A DNA stretch of 64,000 nt from Devosia sp. 1566 (GTDB taxonomy: Bacteria > Pseudomonadota > Alphaproteobacteria > Rhizobiales > Devosiaceae): assembly GCF_004005995.1 (NCBI RefSeq), contig NZ_CP034767.1, positions 1,860,001-1,924,000 on the forward strand. Reading direction: 5' to 3'. The notes under the pieces were generated by a model. The model made no database searches. It was given only the letters and a program-made list of their open reading frames with translations, and was not told the origin of the DNA. Position numbers and translations under genes: made by a program. This document shows positions 43,164 to 51,951 of this stretch, one piece after another (the first letter of the stretch is position 1; each line of letters begins with the position of its first letter).

Positions 43164-43602
43164 CTACGCGGCCTTCGACGACTTGGTGGTGGTGCCGTCC
43201 ATTGCTCCGATGCCTTCAAGCCTCGAGTTCAATGCCATGCGATCGATGCTGGCGATCGGCAGGTTGATGAAGGCGCCGATGCGGTTGCAAAGGTACCGCA
43301 GGGCATCCCCAAACGCGGCCCGCTGCTTGAACTCGGGGCCGTCAACCGCTGCGGGATCTTCGATGCCCCAGTGGGCGGTCATCGGCTGGCCGGGCCAGAT
43401 CGGACAGGTCTCGCCGGCGGCGTTGTCGCAAACTGTGAAGATAAAATCCATCTTGGGCGCGCCCGGCACCCTTCGGCGTCGAACCGGCGGAGTATGCCTG
43501 GAAGCGGCCGCTGCCTACATGGTTGAGGATAGCCTCGCCCAGGATGGAGCGGGCCGAATTGCCAGTGCAGAGGAATAGGACGTTGTAGACGCGGTCAGAC
43601 AT
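43164..43602 (-). pseudogene. LMW-phosphatase-type arsenate reductase with internal deletion
   Basis: The N-terminal part (ATG at 43602) reads [20 protein letters not shown] with the CX5R active site and ends at [10 protein letters not shown]. The sequence then jumps, in another frame, to [20 protein letters not shown] and the normal C-terminus with GIEDPAA. Roughly 28 codons that carry the middle region between these blocks are absent, and the deletion is not a multiple of three. The junction lies at about 43465-43473. The redox Cys pair that the enzyme needs cannot be placed in one product, so this thioredoxin-type arsenate reductase is inactive. Confidence 0.85.
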
Positions 43603-43951
43603 GGCTCGTCTCCATGGGAGAGCAGCACGGGGTGAATTCGGCGACTAGGGGTTCGCACAGTTCCGGGCGACCCCCGCAACAGTCCTGCACCAGAAAGCTC
43701 GCGATCTCGCGCACGCGTTCCACTACGGCGCGGTAGACGATCGAGCGACTATGCCGTTCCGACTCAACAAGCCCAGCTCGCGCCAGAACCGCTAGATGCG
43801 ACGACATCGTGTTCTGCGGAACTCCCAGGCGCCGCGCGATCTCCCCTGCCGGAAGACCATCCGGCTCGTACTCCATCAAAAGACGGAACGTTTCGAGGCG
43901 TGTTGCCTGCGATAAGGCAGAGAAGACGTCGATGGCTGCACGTTGTTCCAT
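43595..43951 (-). CDS. arsR: ArsR-family arsenic-responsive repressor
   Basis: 118 residues from the ATG at 43951; a TTG at 43987 is an alternative. The winged HTH shows [36 protein letters not shown] and [10 protein letters not shown]. The classic CVC site of the R773 repressor helix is absent; instead CCGGRPELC (C91, C92, C99) and CC (109, 110) sit in the C-terminus, like the C-terminal thiolate site described for ArsR of Acidithiobacillus. It represses the ars operon, of which it is the first gene. Confidence 0.92.
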   Translation of the reverse strand: MEQRAAIDVFSALSQATRLETFRLLMEYEPDGLPAGEIARRLGVPQNTMSSHLAVLARAGLVESERHSRSIVYRAVVERVREIASFLVQDCCGGRPELCEPLVAEFTPCCSPMETSHV

Positions 43952-44030
43952 ATATCTAGCATTATGGATTAACTGGTTCTCCGTCAAGTATACTTACGCC
44001 GCGACCCTGGTGCGGAAACATTTGGACTGA

Positions 44031-44129
44031 TGTGTTGGCTATCTCGTCGCGGCCTTGACCGTGCTGGTGCATGGGCTCAGGCTGATCCGCGCCATTGGCG
44101 CCATTTCTGCTGATCGGAGCAATGCATGA
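44031..44129 (+). pseudogene. C-terminal membrane-helix remnant before the DUF421 gene
   Basis: An open frame without start codon reads YLVAALTVLVHGLRLIRAIG followed by AISADRSNA and ends in a TGA that overlaps the ATG of the DUF421 gene (ATGA). It looks like the last membrane helix of a former upstream gene that was coupled to the pair downstream. Confidence 0.35.
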
Positions 44130-44629
44130 ACTGGACCGGAATGTTCTTCCAGGACTGGCAAGGGCTCATTCGCACCTTGGTCGTCGGTGTGCTGGCCTAT
44201 GGTACGATTGTGCTGTTCCTGCGCATCTCGGGCAAGCGAACGCTGGCTAAGCTCAACGCCTTCGACCTTGTCGTTACCGTTGCACTCGGCTCAACGCTGT
44301 CTGCCATTCTGCTCCAAGAGTCCATTGCCCTGGCAGAGGGTGCCTTGGCTCTGGGGCTGTTGATCCTCATGCAGTTCCTGGTTACCTTTGCCTCCGTCCG
44401 GTGGCGACCTTTTGCCAAGGTGGTCCGCTCCGAGCCGACGCTGCTGGCCCGAGACGGAGCCTTTTGTTCTAGGGCAATGAAGCGCGAACGGGTGACCGAA
44501 GACGAAGCGCTCAGCGCCATCCGCTCATCGGGGGCCAGGGGCATCGCCGAGGTCGAGTATCTAGTGCTGGAGAGCGACGGCACGATAAGTGCCTCATTGC
44601 GCTCGGCCGCCGCCAAGGATCCTGCATGA
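44126..44629 (+). CDS. DUF421-domain membrane protein (YetF-like)
   Basis: 167 residues. Three N-terminal membrane helices (LIRTLVVGVLAYGTIVLFLR; FDLVVTVALGSTLSAILLQ; GALALGLLILMQFLVTFA) contain the RISGKRTLAKLNAFDLVVTV signature of the family, followed by the small soluble domain ending IAEVEYLVLESDGTISASL. Function is unknown; some homologues are linked to spore germination or membrane stress. It overlaps the DUF2254 gene by 4 bases. Confidence 0.9.
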   Translation: MNWTGMFFQDWQGLIRTLVVGVLAYGTIVLFLRISGKRTLAKLNAFDLVVTVALGSTLSAILLQESIALAEGALALGLLILMQFLVTFASVRWRPFAKVVRSEPTLLARDGAFCSRAMKRERVTEDEALSAIRSSGARGIAEVEYLVLESDGTISASLRSAAAKDPA

Positions 44630-45858
44630 GTCAGGTTTCGTTCTATCTCCGGCGCTTGCTGCGCAAAATGTGGTTCTTGCCAGCAGTATTTTCCGCGCTC
44701 GCCGTGCTCACGATCCTGGCAGCGTTTTATCTGGCGCGCTGGGCACCCGAGGAGCTGCCCTTCACCATCACCCAACAAGCTGTGCAATCCATACTGGAAA
44801 TCCTTGCGACCAGTCTGTTGACGGTGTCGGTGTTTGCGCTTTCCACGCTGGTTGCTGCGTTGTCGTCGGCTTCTGCATCTACCACGCCGCGCGCTGCTCA
44901 GCTCATCGTGGGAGATCGATCTGCCCAAACCTCCATATCCCTTTTTATCGGTGCATTTCTGTTTTCCATCCTGGCGATCCTTGGGCTATCGGCAGGTATC
45001 TATGGCTCGGCGAGCCGAATGCTCCTGTTTTCCGTCACCTTGGGCGTTGTTGCACTGGTGGTTGTGGCCCTTATTCGATGGATAGCTCAAATCTCGGACA
45101 TTGGGCGAGTGGGACATACAATCGATCGGGTCGAGACTGCCACGGCTCATGCACTGCGCACCCTTGAGGAACATCCACTGTTCGACTGCCGCTTATTGGA
45201 AGGAGAGCCTGAAGGGGTACCAGTCAGCACTGACAAGCTCGGATACATCCAGCACTTCGACGCAAAACGGCTGCAAACGCTCGCTGTCGAGCATGATCTT
45301 CAGATTGCTGTCACTGCACGTCCGGGATCGTATGTGTCAGCGGCACGGCCGCTCATGATGGTGGAAGGTGAACTCAACGATAAGCTCACAGCGGAACTGA
45401 TCAGAGCTTTTGTTGTAGGCGGTCAGCGGAGCTTCGACAGCGACCCGCGGTTCGGCCTGGTAGTTCTTGCCGAAATCGCGGATCGGGCGCTTTCGCCAGG
45501 GGTGAATGATCCCGGCACAGCGATCGATGTGATTGGGACACTCACAAGACTTTTGTCCAGCTGGCAGCCCAGCACCCCGACTGATCCTGAAAACGACCGG
45601 GTTGTCGTCCCGCCACTCGCCCCTCAAGATCTCCTGGAAGATGCCTTCCGTCCCATAGCACGCGACGGGGCCGGCATTATCGAAGTGGTGCTGCGTCTTT
45701 TGCACAGCTTGGAGATCGTGGCCGAATTGAACCCGGAACTACGCAAAGCCGCGCTCACCACTGCCCTGGATGCTGCAGGCCGCGCCCAACAAACACTTAA
45801 GGCGCCAGGCGATTTGCATGCTTTGCATGCTGCTGCCCATTTCACCCAGAGCGCCTAG
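44626..45858 (+). CDS. DUF2254-domain membrane protein
   Basis: 410 residues with four membrane segments (LPAVFSALAVLTILAAFYLA; ILEILATSLLTVSVFALSTL; ISLFIGAFLFSILAILGLSA; LLFSVTLGVVALVVVALIRW) in the first 165 residues, then a soluble region with the DUF2254 patterns HFDAKRLQTLA, GQRSFDSDPRFGLVVLAEIA, DRALSPGVNDPGTAIDVI. Function unknown; the ALSPGVNDPGTA motif is invariant in the family. Co-translated with the DUF421 gene, which suggests the two products form one envelope complex. Confidence 0.9.
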   Translation: MSQVSFYLRRLLRKMWFLPAVFSALAVLTILAAFYLARWAPEELPFTITQQAVQSILEILATSLLTVSVFALSTLVAALSSASASTTPRAAQLIVGDRSAQTSISLFIGAFLFSILAILGLSAGIYGSASRMLLFSVTLGVVALVVVALIRWIAQISDIGRVGHTIDRVETATAHALRTLEEHPLFDCRLLEGEPEGVPVSTDKLGYIQHFDAKRLQTLAVEHDLQIAVTARPGSYVSAARPLMMVEGELNDKLTAELIRAFVVGGQRSFDSDPRFGLVVLAEIADRALSPGVNDPGTAIDVIGTLTRLLSSWQPSTPTDPENDRVVVPPLAPQDLLEDAFRPIARDGAGIIEVVLRLLHSLEIVAELNPELRKAALTTALDAAGRAQQTLKAPGDLHALHAAAHFTQSA

Positions 45859-45959
45859 GCAGTGCTGAACAGGCGAACCCAGGGCCCTTGAGCTCGCAGT
45901 AAGGAGTTTTGACCACCAGAGTGTTCGAGGGTGCATGTATGCCTTGCCAGGGGCGCAAA

Positions 45960-46177
45960 GCGGTAATGTCCGGCCCCCCCCTGATGAAGCGAAAGCACTG
46001 GAACGACCCAAATATGAGGCCGGCGAAAAACGCGGCGGTGACTGCCCTAACAGCAACCGAACTCGCACCGGCATTGGTCATCCGCCAGCCAATTGTGGTG
46101 CTGAGCGCACCATCGGCAAGCATCAGTATGGCGACACTGGCAAGCACCGGCAGGATAGGACGGATGGATAGCAGCAT
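45960..46177 (-). pseudogene. 5' fragment of a major facilitator superfamily transporter
   Basis: The ATG at 46177, with AGAGGGTAG upstream, starts an intact head: PILPVLASVAILMLADGAL (TM1), VAVRAVTAAFFAGLIFGSFQ (TM2) and then FRFIRGG, where homology stops. The frame then runs through unrelated sequence to 45842. Only the first two of twelve helices remain. The rest of the 45859-46281 interval holds no gene. Confidence 0.6.
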
Positions 46178-46281
46178 GCTACCCTCTGCGCTTGTACCGA
46201 CCTTAAGGTTGCCGGTGCATCCGTGCGGGCCGAGTCTGGGCCGGCTTGCATGCCAGCCCAGTTGCGGTGTTCAGCCTTGTG

Positions 46282-47310
46282 CTACGAAGCGGCAGACCGC
46301 GCTTGTTCAATCCAGCCATCGACCAGATCGCGGTTGTTTGCAATCCATTCTGCAGCCTGCTGCTGGATATCTTGGGTGCTGCCGGCTCCGCTGTTCATCG
46401 CGGCGTTCTGCTCAAAGATCGCAGGGAGCGGGATGGCGGCAACTTCCAGCAGCTTTGCGGCAGCCGGATTGTCCTGGAGAAAGGCGCTATTAGCCACCGG
46501 CACGATGTCGTTTGCCGGAAAGCCGAGTGTGCACGGATCCGCCACACAGCCTTCAACACCCGCGATCACCGCGGCGTCGGCCAGATCGGCCATGTCCTCT
46601 GGCAGGTCCACTTCCGGAACCTCGATCCACATGACATCCTCGCCTGGGACGAGTTCATTGACGGTCCAGTTGGGTGTCCAGGTGTAGAAGAGGATCGGCT
46701 CGCCAGCCTGGTGAGCGGCAACAGCATCAGCCATGGAGGCTGAATAAGCAGCTTTGATCGGGTTGATGTGCTCGCGCAGTTCATAGGCATCGAGATGGTG
46801 TTCGATATTGATCTCGCAGCCCCAGCCCGGCGGGCAAGCCACGAGATCGGCCTTGCCGTCGCCGTTCCGATCGAAGGCTTCCTGCACTTCGGGCCGCTTG
46901 AAGTCGTCCAAGGTCCTGATGCCGAACTTCTCGACCGAAGCCTTGTCGACCAGGTAACCTTCGAGTGCTCCTGCCTTGGCTACAGCGCCAACGATTTCTG
47001 CCTGGCCCTCAAAGGCAGGGCGGTAGGTGTTGTGCAGCGGGAACCAGCCGTTGACCCAAAGATCGACATCACCCTGAGCGACAGCTTGATAAAAGGGTGG
47101 ATTGTCGAGCGTGGTTGGCCCTTCAACCTTGTAGCCCAGTTCTCCGAGCAGTTGCTTGTAGATCTCGGCGTGGAACCAGCCAGTGTCCCAGGTGGCTTGC
47201 GCCATGTTGACGGTCTTGCCTTCGCCCGGGTTGTCCTGGGCGATAGCGGGGGCAGCTACGATAAGCGTGGAAAGTGCGACGGCAGTCAGCGTCTGGGTGA
47301 GTCTGAACAT
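46282..47310 (-). CDS. proX: Glycine betaine/proline ABC transporter substrate-binding protein
   Basis: 342 residues from the ATG at 47310, with GGGAGC upstream; upstream open frame is rejected. A signal peptide (TLTAVALSTLIVAAPAIA) precedes the ProX fold with VNMAQATWDTGWFHAEI, DLWVNGWFPLHNTY and LVACPPGWGCEINIEHH. Several Trp residues (W in ATWDTGWF, NGWF, YTWTPNW) form the aromatic cage that binds the quaternary amine. Third gene of a proVWX operon for osmoprotection or betaine nutrition. Confidence 0.93.
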   Translation of the reverse strand: MFRLTQTLTAVALSTLIVAAPAIAQDNPGEGKTVNMAQATWDTGWFHAEIYKQLLGELGYKVEGPTTLDNPPFYQAVAQGDVDLWVNGWFPLHNTYRPAFEGQAEIVGAVAKAGALEGYLVDKASVEKFGIRTLDDFKRPEVQEAFDRNGDGKADLVACPPGWGCEINIEHHLDAYELREHINPIKAAYSASMADAVAAHQAGEPILFYTWTPNWTVNELVPGEDVMWIEVPEVDLPEDMADLADAAVIAGVEGCVADPCTLGFPANDIVPVANSAFLQDNPAAAKLLEVAAIPLPAIFEQNAAMNSGAGSTQDIQQQAAEWIANNRDLVDGWIEQARSAAS

Positions 47311-47387
47311 TGGATCAGCTCCCTTTTTGGCGTTGGAAGACAGATGCGGACGCGCCAACGTCCGCTCGAGAGGGCACCAGAACGGCG

Positions 47388-47415
47388 CCCGGGAAGGCTC
47401 AGACGGCCTTCCGGG
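47388..47415 (-). promoter_or_regulatory. Stem-loop around the proW stop codon
   Basis: CCCGGAAGGC and GCCTTCCCGGG pair with one bulge; the loop contains the proW TGA. Such a structure in the 88-base proW-proX gap can protect the upstream message or tune expression of the binding protein. Confidence 0.5.
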
Positions 47416-48331
47416 TTTCCCCGGAGGACACAGGTGTCCCCCGGCGGAAGAAGGAAAGAAGTGTCTGGCGAAGCGAGACGGTGCGGAAGCCCTGAGACTC
47501 ACCTAGTGCTTGAGTGATGCGGTCGAGGATAATGGCGAGCAGCACGATGGCCAACCCACCGGCCGTGGCGCCGCCGACATCGAGGCGTCCAAGTCCGGTA
47601 TAGACGGTGAGACCGAGCCCGCCTGCGCCAATCATGGAGGTAATGACCACCATGGACAGCGCCAGCATCAGCGTCTGATTAAGACCAGCCATAATCGTGC
47701 GCAGCGCCAAAGGCAGCTGCACGCTGATCAGCATCTGCCACGGGGTGGAGCCGAAGGCCTCGGCTGCCTCGATCAGATCGCCACGCACATTGCGGATGCC
47801 TAGATTGGTCAGCCGTACGATAGGCGGCAAGGCAAAGATGATGGTGGCGACGATGCCTGGAGCCATGCCCACGCCAAACAGCATGACTATGGGCACCAGA
47901 TACACAAAGGACGGAATGGTTTGCATGATGTCGAGCACTGGCCGCACGACCGTCAGCACACGATCGCTGCGTGCGGCGGCAATGCCCATGGGAATGCCCA
48001 AGACGACGCAGAACAGTACCGAGGTTACAATCATCGAGAGCGTTGTCATGGTTTCGGGCCATAGCCCGATAAGGTCGATAAACAGCAGGGCGAGCAGAGT
48101 GAAGATCGCCATGCCCCGTCCAACAAGGCGCCAGGCAACGAACGCGAGCACAGCGGTGAACGCCATCATGGGCACGGTGTTGAAGAAGGTGTCGAGCCAA
48201 TCGAGAATAAGGGTAACAGGCACCTGCAACGCCCGAAAGAACGGCCGGAAGTTCGGCACGAGCCACTCGCGGACCAGCACGTTGATCCAGTCGGAGAACG
48301 GCAACAGGAAGAAATCGGAAGGACTTAACAT
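47399..48331 (-). CDS. proW: Glycine betaine/proline ABC transporter permease
   Basis: 310 residues with a periplasmic-side N-terminal region (SDWINVLVREWLVPNFRPFF) and about seven membrane helices. The EAA loop is visible as GSTPWQMLISVQLPLALRTI. The C-terminus ends in IILDRITQALGES, typical of ProW/OpuAB. It is encoded between proV and proX. Confidence 0.93.
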   Translation of the reverse strand: MLSPSDFFLLPFSDWINVLVREWLVPNFRPFFRALQVPVTLILDWLDTFFNTVPMMAFTAVLAFVAWRLVGRGMAIFTLLALLFIDLIGLWPETMTTLSMIVTSVLFCVVLGIPMGIAAARSDRVLTVVRPVLDIMQTIPSFVYLVPIVMLFGVGMAPGIVATIIFALPPIVRLTNLGIRNVRGDLIEAAEAFGSTPWQMLISVQLPLALRTIMAGLNQTLMLALSMVVITSMIGAGGLGLTVYTGLGRLDVGGATAGGLAIVLLAIILDRITQALGESQGFRTVSLRQTLLSFFRRGTPVSSGETRKAV

Positions 48332-48339
48332 GAAACTCC

Positions 48340-49554
48340 TCAGGGCTTCGCCGCCGCGGCAGCATCCACAGATGCAGCCGGCTCACCGGAAAGCTGCGCC
48401 AGCACCGCTCCAGGCTCCACCACCCCGAGCAGGCGGTTGTTGTCATCGGTAACGGCAATAGGCAGGCCATTGCTGGCTGGGGCATAAAGCTCGCTCAGCG
48501 CCGTGTCGGCATCCACTGTCTGGAAATCTGAACTGACCACATCGGCAAGGGTTACGCCGTCCGTCCGAACGGCAGCGGCGGCGTCCTGGTAGGTCACAAC
48601 CCCGGCAATGTCCTCGCCGTTCATCACGTACAGTGCGTTGCGCTGCACATCTTCCATGCTCTGGACAGCCGTTTCGGCCGTGTCGGTACCCAACTGAAGG
48701 AATACCGGTTGCTCGGCCACTGACTCGGCTGTGAAGACCTTGCCCCGATCGATATCGGCGACAAAGGCGGCGACGTAATCGTCCGCCGGATGGTCCACGA
48801 TCTCCTGGGCGGTGCCGACTTGCACCAGTTTGCCGTCCTTCATGATGGCAATCTGATCACCGAGGAGCAGCGCTTCATTGAGGTCATGAGTGATGAACAC
48901 GATCGTTTTGCGGAGCGCCTTCTGCAGGCGCAGCAACTCGTCCTGCACTTCTCGGCGTATCAAGGGGTCCAGCGCACCGAAAGGCTCGTCCATCAACAGC
49001 ACTTCCGGGTCGGTCGCGAGCGCCCGAGCGAGACCGACCCGCTGCTGCATACCGCCTGAGAGTTCATCCGGAGCGCTGTCGGTGTAGGCGCCGAGCCCAA
49101 CCTGCTCCAGAGCGATCTGTGCTCTCTTCCGGCGCTCAGAAGTGCCCACGCCCTTGATCTTCAAACCATATGCCGCGTTGTCTGCAACGCTCAAATGGGG
49201 AAACAGCGCGAAGTGCTGGAACACCATGGCGATCTTGTTGCGCCGCACCGCCCGCAGCGTCTGCGGTGAACACGAGGCAATGTCTTCGCTATCCACAAGG
49301 ATCTCCCCGGCCGTGGGCCGGATGAGTCCGTTGAGCATTCGCACCAGCGTGGACTTGCCGGAGCCGGAAAGCCCCATCACCACGAAGATCTGCCCCTCAG
49401 GCACTTCGAAGCTGACATTGTTCACGCCAACCGTGCTGCCGGTGGCCTCAAAGATTGCGTCCTTGCTTTCGCCAGCTTGCATGCGAGCTCTCGCGGCTTC
49501 CGGCGCCTTGCCGAAAATCTTGGTAAGGTTTTTTATCTTTAACTTGGCTGTCAT
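48340..49554 (-). CDS. proV: Glycine betaine/proline ABC transporter ATP-binding protein
   Basis: 404 residues from the ATG at 49554. The ABC domain has Walker A GLSGSGKST, signature LSGGMQQR, Walker B LLMDEPFGALD and FITHD. The tail (about 285-395) has two CBS-like repeats (ALYVMNGEDIAGVVTYQD; NGLPIAVTDDNNRLLGVV), which in OpuA sense ionic strength. N-terminal KIKNLTKIFGKAPEAARARM is typical of ProV. First gene of the operon. Confidence 0.94.
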   Translation of the reverse strand: MTAKLKIKNLTKIFGKAPEAARARMQAGESKDAIFEATGSTVGVNNVSFEVPEGQIFVVMGLSGSGKSTLVRMLNGLIRPTAGEILVDSEDIASCSPQTLRAVRRNKIAMVFQHFALFPHLSVADNAAYGLKIKGVGTSERRKRAQIALEQVGLGAYTDSAPDELSGGMQQRVGLARALATDPEVLLMDEPFGALDPLIRREVQDELLRLQKALRKTIVFITHDLNEALLLGDQIAIMKDGKLVQVGTAQEIVDHPADDYVAAFVADIDRGKVFTAESVAEQPVFLQLGTDTAETAVQSMEDVQRNALYVMNGEDIAGVVTYQDAAAAVRTDGVTLADVVSSDFQTVDADTALSELYAPASNGLPIAVTDDNNRLLGVVEPGAVLAQLSGEPAASVDAAAAAKP

Positions 49555-49914
49555 GTAATCCAAAAGAGGAAACGCGCTGAATTTTCTGCGCGCTCACTAA
49601 TATACCATAAGTTTTACAGTGTTTCGAAATAGACCCTACGCCCATGCTGGCAGCAAGGGCGTAGTCAATCCGTATGTCGGTAATTCGAATGCGCGAAACT
49701 TATTGCACTTGGCTGGGCAGTTCAACCCTTCGTGGCAATTTTCTGACTTTCCAGAGGCATCGAGGCAACTGCTTGATCATCTATCCCGTTCAATGGACTA
49801 AGGTAATCAGCGGCTGAAGTGATAACTGCTTTGCTCGCCCCTGGCAGGGCGCTGGATTAGAGTCGGGGTCTTGCTTTCCTGACGTCGCGGGATGACACAA
49901 CCAGGAGAAAGTAC
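49555..49914. other. Gap with the proVWX promoter, no gene supported
   Basis: An AT-rich stretch (49580-49640) directly upstream of proV is the likely promoter region. A 60-codon plus-strand frame at 49619-49801 has no family features and is not annotated. Confidence 0.5.
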
Positions 49915-50150
49915 ATGGAAAAAATCATCAACACCTACGAAGCGTCAGCGGCGAATGGCGCTTCGGTCACGGTTTATGAGGTTCAGGACATGGAAATGCA
50001 GGCACCATGGCACACCCCAACCAGAAGGAACCCGGCATCAGGCGCATGCAACTCTCCGACGGTCGAGTGCTGACGATGGTAGGGGATCGGGAGTTCAAAA
50101 TTGCCGGTACTGACGAGGTATTCTTGCTGGACCGACCCTATGCGCCCTGA
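49915..50150 (+). pseudogene. Small protein gene with one frameshift
   Basis: An ATG at 49915 after AGGAGAAAG opens MEKIINTYEASAANGASVTV followed by YEVQDMEMQAPWHT, then the frame degenerates. The next frame continues with HPNQKEPGIRRMQLSDGRVL, MVGDREFKIAGTDEVFLLD and RPYAP to a TGA at 50150. Joined by a one-base shift near 50010 the parts give a coherent 78-residue protein of unknown function. Alternatively the ATG at 50007 starts a separate 47-residue gene overlapping the first. Confidence 0.5.
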
Positions 50151-50279
50151 TGATCGGCCAAAAATGGCCGGCAATGGCTGCAAGAGGGGCCGAAGGACTA
50201 ACTTCAGGACTGTGCGGCGTAGAGGTCCACGACCCACGGCGTGAAATCATCCTTTAGGCACCAGACCTTGGCTCTTGCT

Positions 50280-50430
50280 ACTCGGCGATGTAGGGAGAGC
50301 GGCTCGGCAAGGATCTCACCACCCAGGCCCGCTCCCGGAGCGCGCCGAGATCGACATGGAGCGCCCCTGCGAACAGGAGAAACGCCAGCATGCCTTCGAG
50401 CACGATCTGCTTGCTTTTGACCCGAGGGCT
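50280..50430 (-). pseudogene. Ghost of a CPA1-type cation:proton antiporter
   Basis: The minus strand reads KQIVLEGMLAFLLFAGALHV followed by DLGALRERAWVV, the characteristic second-helix region of NhaP/CPA1 antiporters (FLLFAGALHVDLxxLR). After that the frame is not coherent. Upstream to 50774 another minus-strand frame is hydrophobic (GLGLPFLMLALGQTG; SGAAAALGCFAAIMCTALIW) but cannot be assigned. No intact gene is seen from 50151 to 50824. Confidence 0.55.
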
Positions 50431-50824
50431 ACCCAGCTGCGCGGCGATCTAGCCTTAGCCCGGGCAGAAGGACAGGGCGCCCAGATCAATGCAGTGCACA
50501 TGATGGCCGCGAAGCACCCAAGAGCAGCTGCGGCACCTGACAGCTGCCAAAGTGTTCCGAAAAGTGGCGCCCCGCCCGTTTGCCCAAGGGCAAGCATTAG
50601 GAATGGCAGCCCCAGACCAAATGCCGGGCGGTCGGCATAAAGCTCTATCCCCCACAAGACACCGTTCAATGCTCTTTGGCCGGCAACACGGAGCCTGCTT
50701 CCCAAAGTTAGGATCGTTGTCGATGAGCTGGTACGGCGGGCTGAACGCCGGGAGCTGTAGTCGCAAGCGTTCATGTCTTTTGGGGGGTGGTTTTCTGCCA
50801 GTCTGCAAATGGGTGATGCTCAGA

Positions 50825-51679
50825 CTAAGCGGACAACACCCGCCGGCACCACGACCGGACGGCGGGATCGTCGTGCGCAAAGCACCAGCAACTGGCTATC
50901 CATCGCTTGGCACTCAGATAGTCGCTATCCAAGCCCTCGGACCTAAGCCATTCGAGAGCCAAGCCTCTGTCATCTTCGGATGCCAACGGAGAAAGTTCGT
51001 GGTCGAGATAAGCGACTGCCGACCAAACATCGAGACGCCTGTCCGCCATCCTGGATGAGGGGCCGAAGTCGATTATGGCGCTGACACTGCCCGCCAACAC
51101 GTTGTCAGGGAAGATATCGAAGTGCACCAAGGAAGGGGTCGAGCAGTCCGGCATTTCTCCGGGCTCCACCATGACAAGTTCGGCCAAAGGCCCACCGACG
51201 AGCTGGACGCTGCGCAACTTTTCAATGAGGTACTCGCTGTAGGTGGTGGAACGAATGCCGGGCGGCACAAAAATATCGCCCCAGAAGGGCATGTGGATTT
51301 GGATGTCGCCTATCGATGCCGCTGCGTCCAAATAGCTGCAAACCAGGCGATCGCGAGATCGACCTTGAGTAGTCTTCAAGGTCTCGGTCAGCGTTATGCC
51401 GGTCAGCCTTTCCTCGATCACCGCCACGCGCCCGCCGACGTTGAAGATGTCGATCACTTTGGGTGTTCTGAAGGCTGCCGCCGTGTGCGCAGCGGAAATC
51501 TTCTGCAAGAGTTCTGCACGCGTCCGCTGAGCGCCTGCTTGCCCGCCGGGCCGCACCAATCTCAGAACTCGATCACCGCCGATGTCGAACACCCGCGCGT
51601 CGCTACCCTCACCGATAAGAGGAACGCCTCCCCATCTGAGGTGCGACAGCACTTGTTCGTCGGACCACTGGTTCTGCAT
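50825..51679 (-). CDS. Aminoglycoside-phosphotransferase-like (APH/choline-kinase fold) protein
   Basis: 284 residues from the ATG at 51679 with GGGAAAG upstream; a longer frame starts at 51739. The N-lobe has the loop IGEGSDARVFDIGGDRVLRL and the Lys replaced by Arg in the strand VLRLVRP. The catalytic loop LVHFDIFPDN has H186, D188 and N193, and the metal-binding Asp is in IIDFGPSSR. These kinases phosphorylate small molecules, for instance sugars or antibiotics; resistance function is not implied. It is a single gene between remnants. Confidence 0.8.
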   Translation of the reverse strand: MQNQWSDEQVLSHLRWGGVPLIGEGSDARVFDIGGDRVLRLVRPGGQAGAQRTRAELLQKISAAHTAAAFRTPKVIDIFNVGGRVAVIEERLTGITLTETLKTTQGRSRDRLVCSYLDAAASIGDIQIHMPFWGDIFVPPGIRSTTYSEYLIEKLRSVQLVGGPLAELVMVEPGEMPDCSTPSLVHFDIFPDNVLAGSVSAIIDFGPSSRMADRRLDVWSAVAYLDHELSPLASEDDRGLALEWLRSEGLDSDYLSAKRWIASCWCFAHDDPAVRSWCRRVLSA

Positions 51680-51951
51680 CGGTGAGCTTTCCCACTGCAA
51701 GGAGGCTGCAACAGGTGGGTCTCGGAGCTGCGTGGTCAATCGTTACGTGTGGAGTGGCCGCTTCCTTGCTCACCCCTAAGATCTACAACCAGGTGGCATT
51801 CTCCGCGGGACGTGGCCCCGGACGGCAGGCGGACCTCTCAACGACCACTTATGAAAAGTGGCGGAGGGGATGGGCCTACCGTCGAACCTTCTCCACCAGC
51901 GGAAGCCGCCGACGGCCCGTGCAAGCACTGTGGGCGTGGGCGCCTGCCGTC

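Noticed and set aside
42125..43267. 380-codon plus-strand frame rich in His, Asp and Gln
   Set aside because: Antisense of the ACR3 gene; the amino-acid composition is that of a reversed membrane-protein gene.
43164..43602. Two separate small genes in the ars operon
   Set aside because: The two frames are the head and the tail of one LMW-type arsenate reductase with a deletion between them.
49619..49801. 60-codon plus-strand frame upstream of the small gene at 49915
   Set aside because: No ribosome site or family features; lies in the proV promoter region.
50825..51679. Antibiotic-resistance gene
   Set aside because: The kinase fold is shared by many small-molecule kinases and nothing in the context supports resistance.
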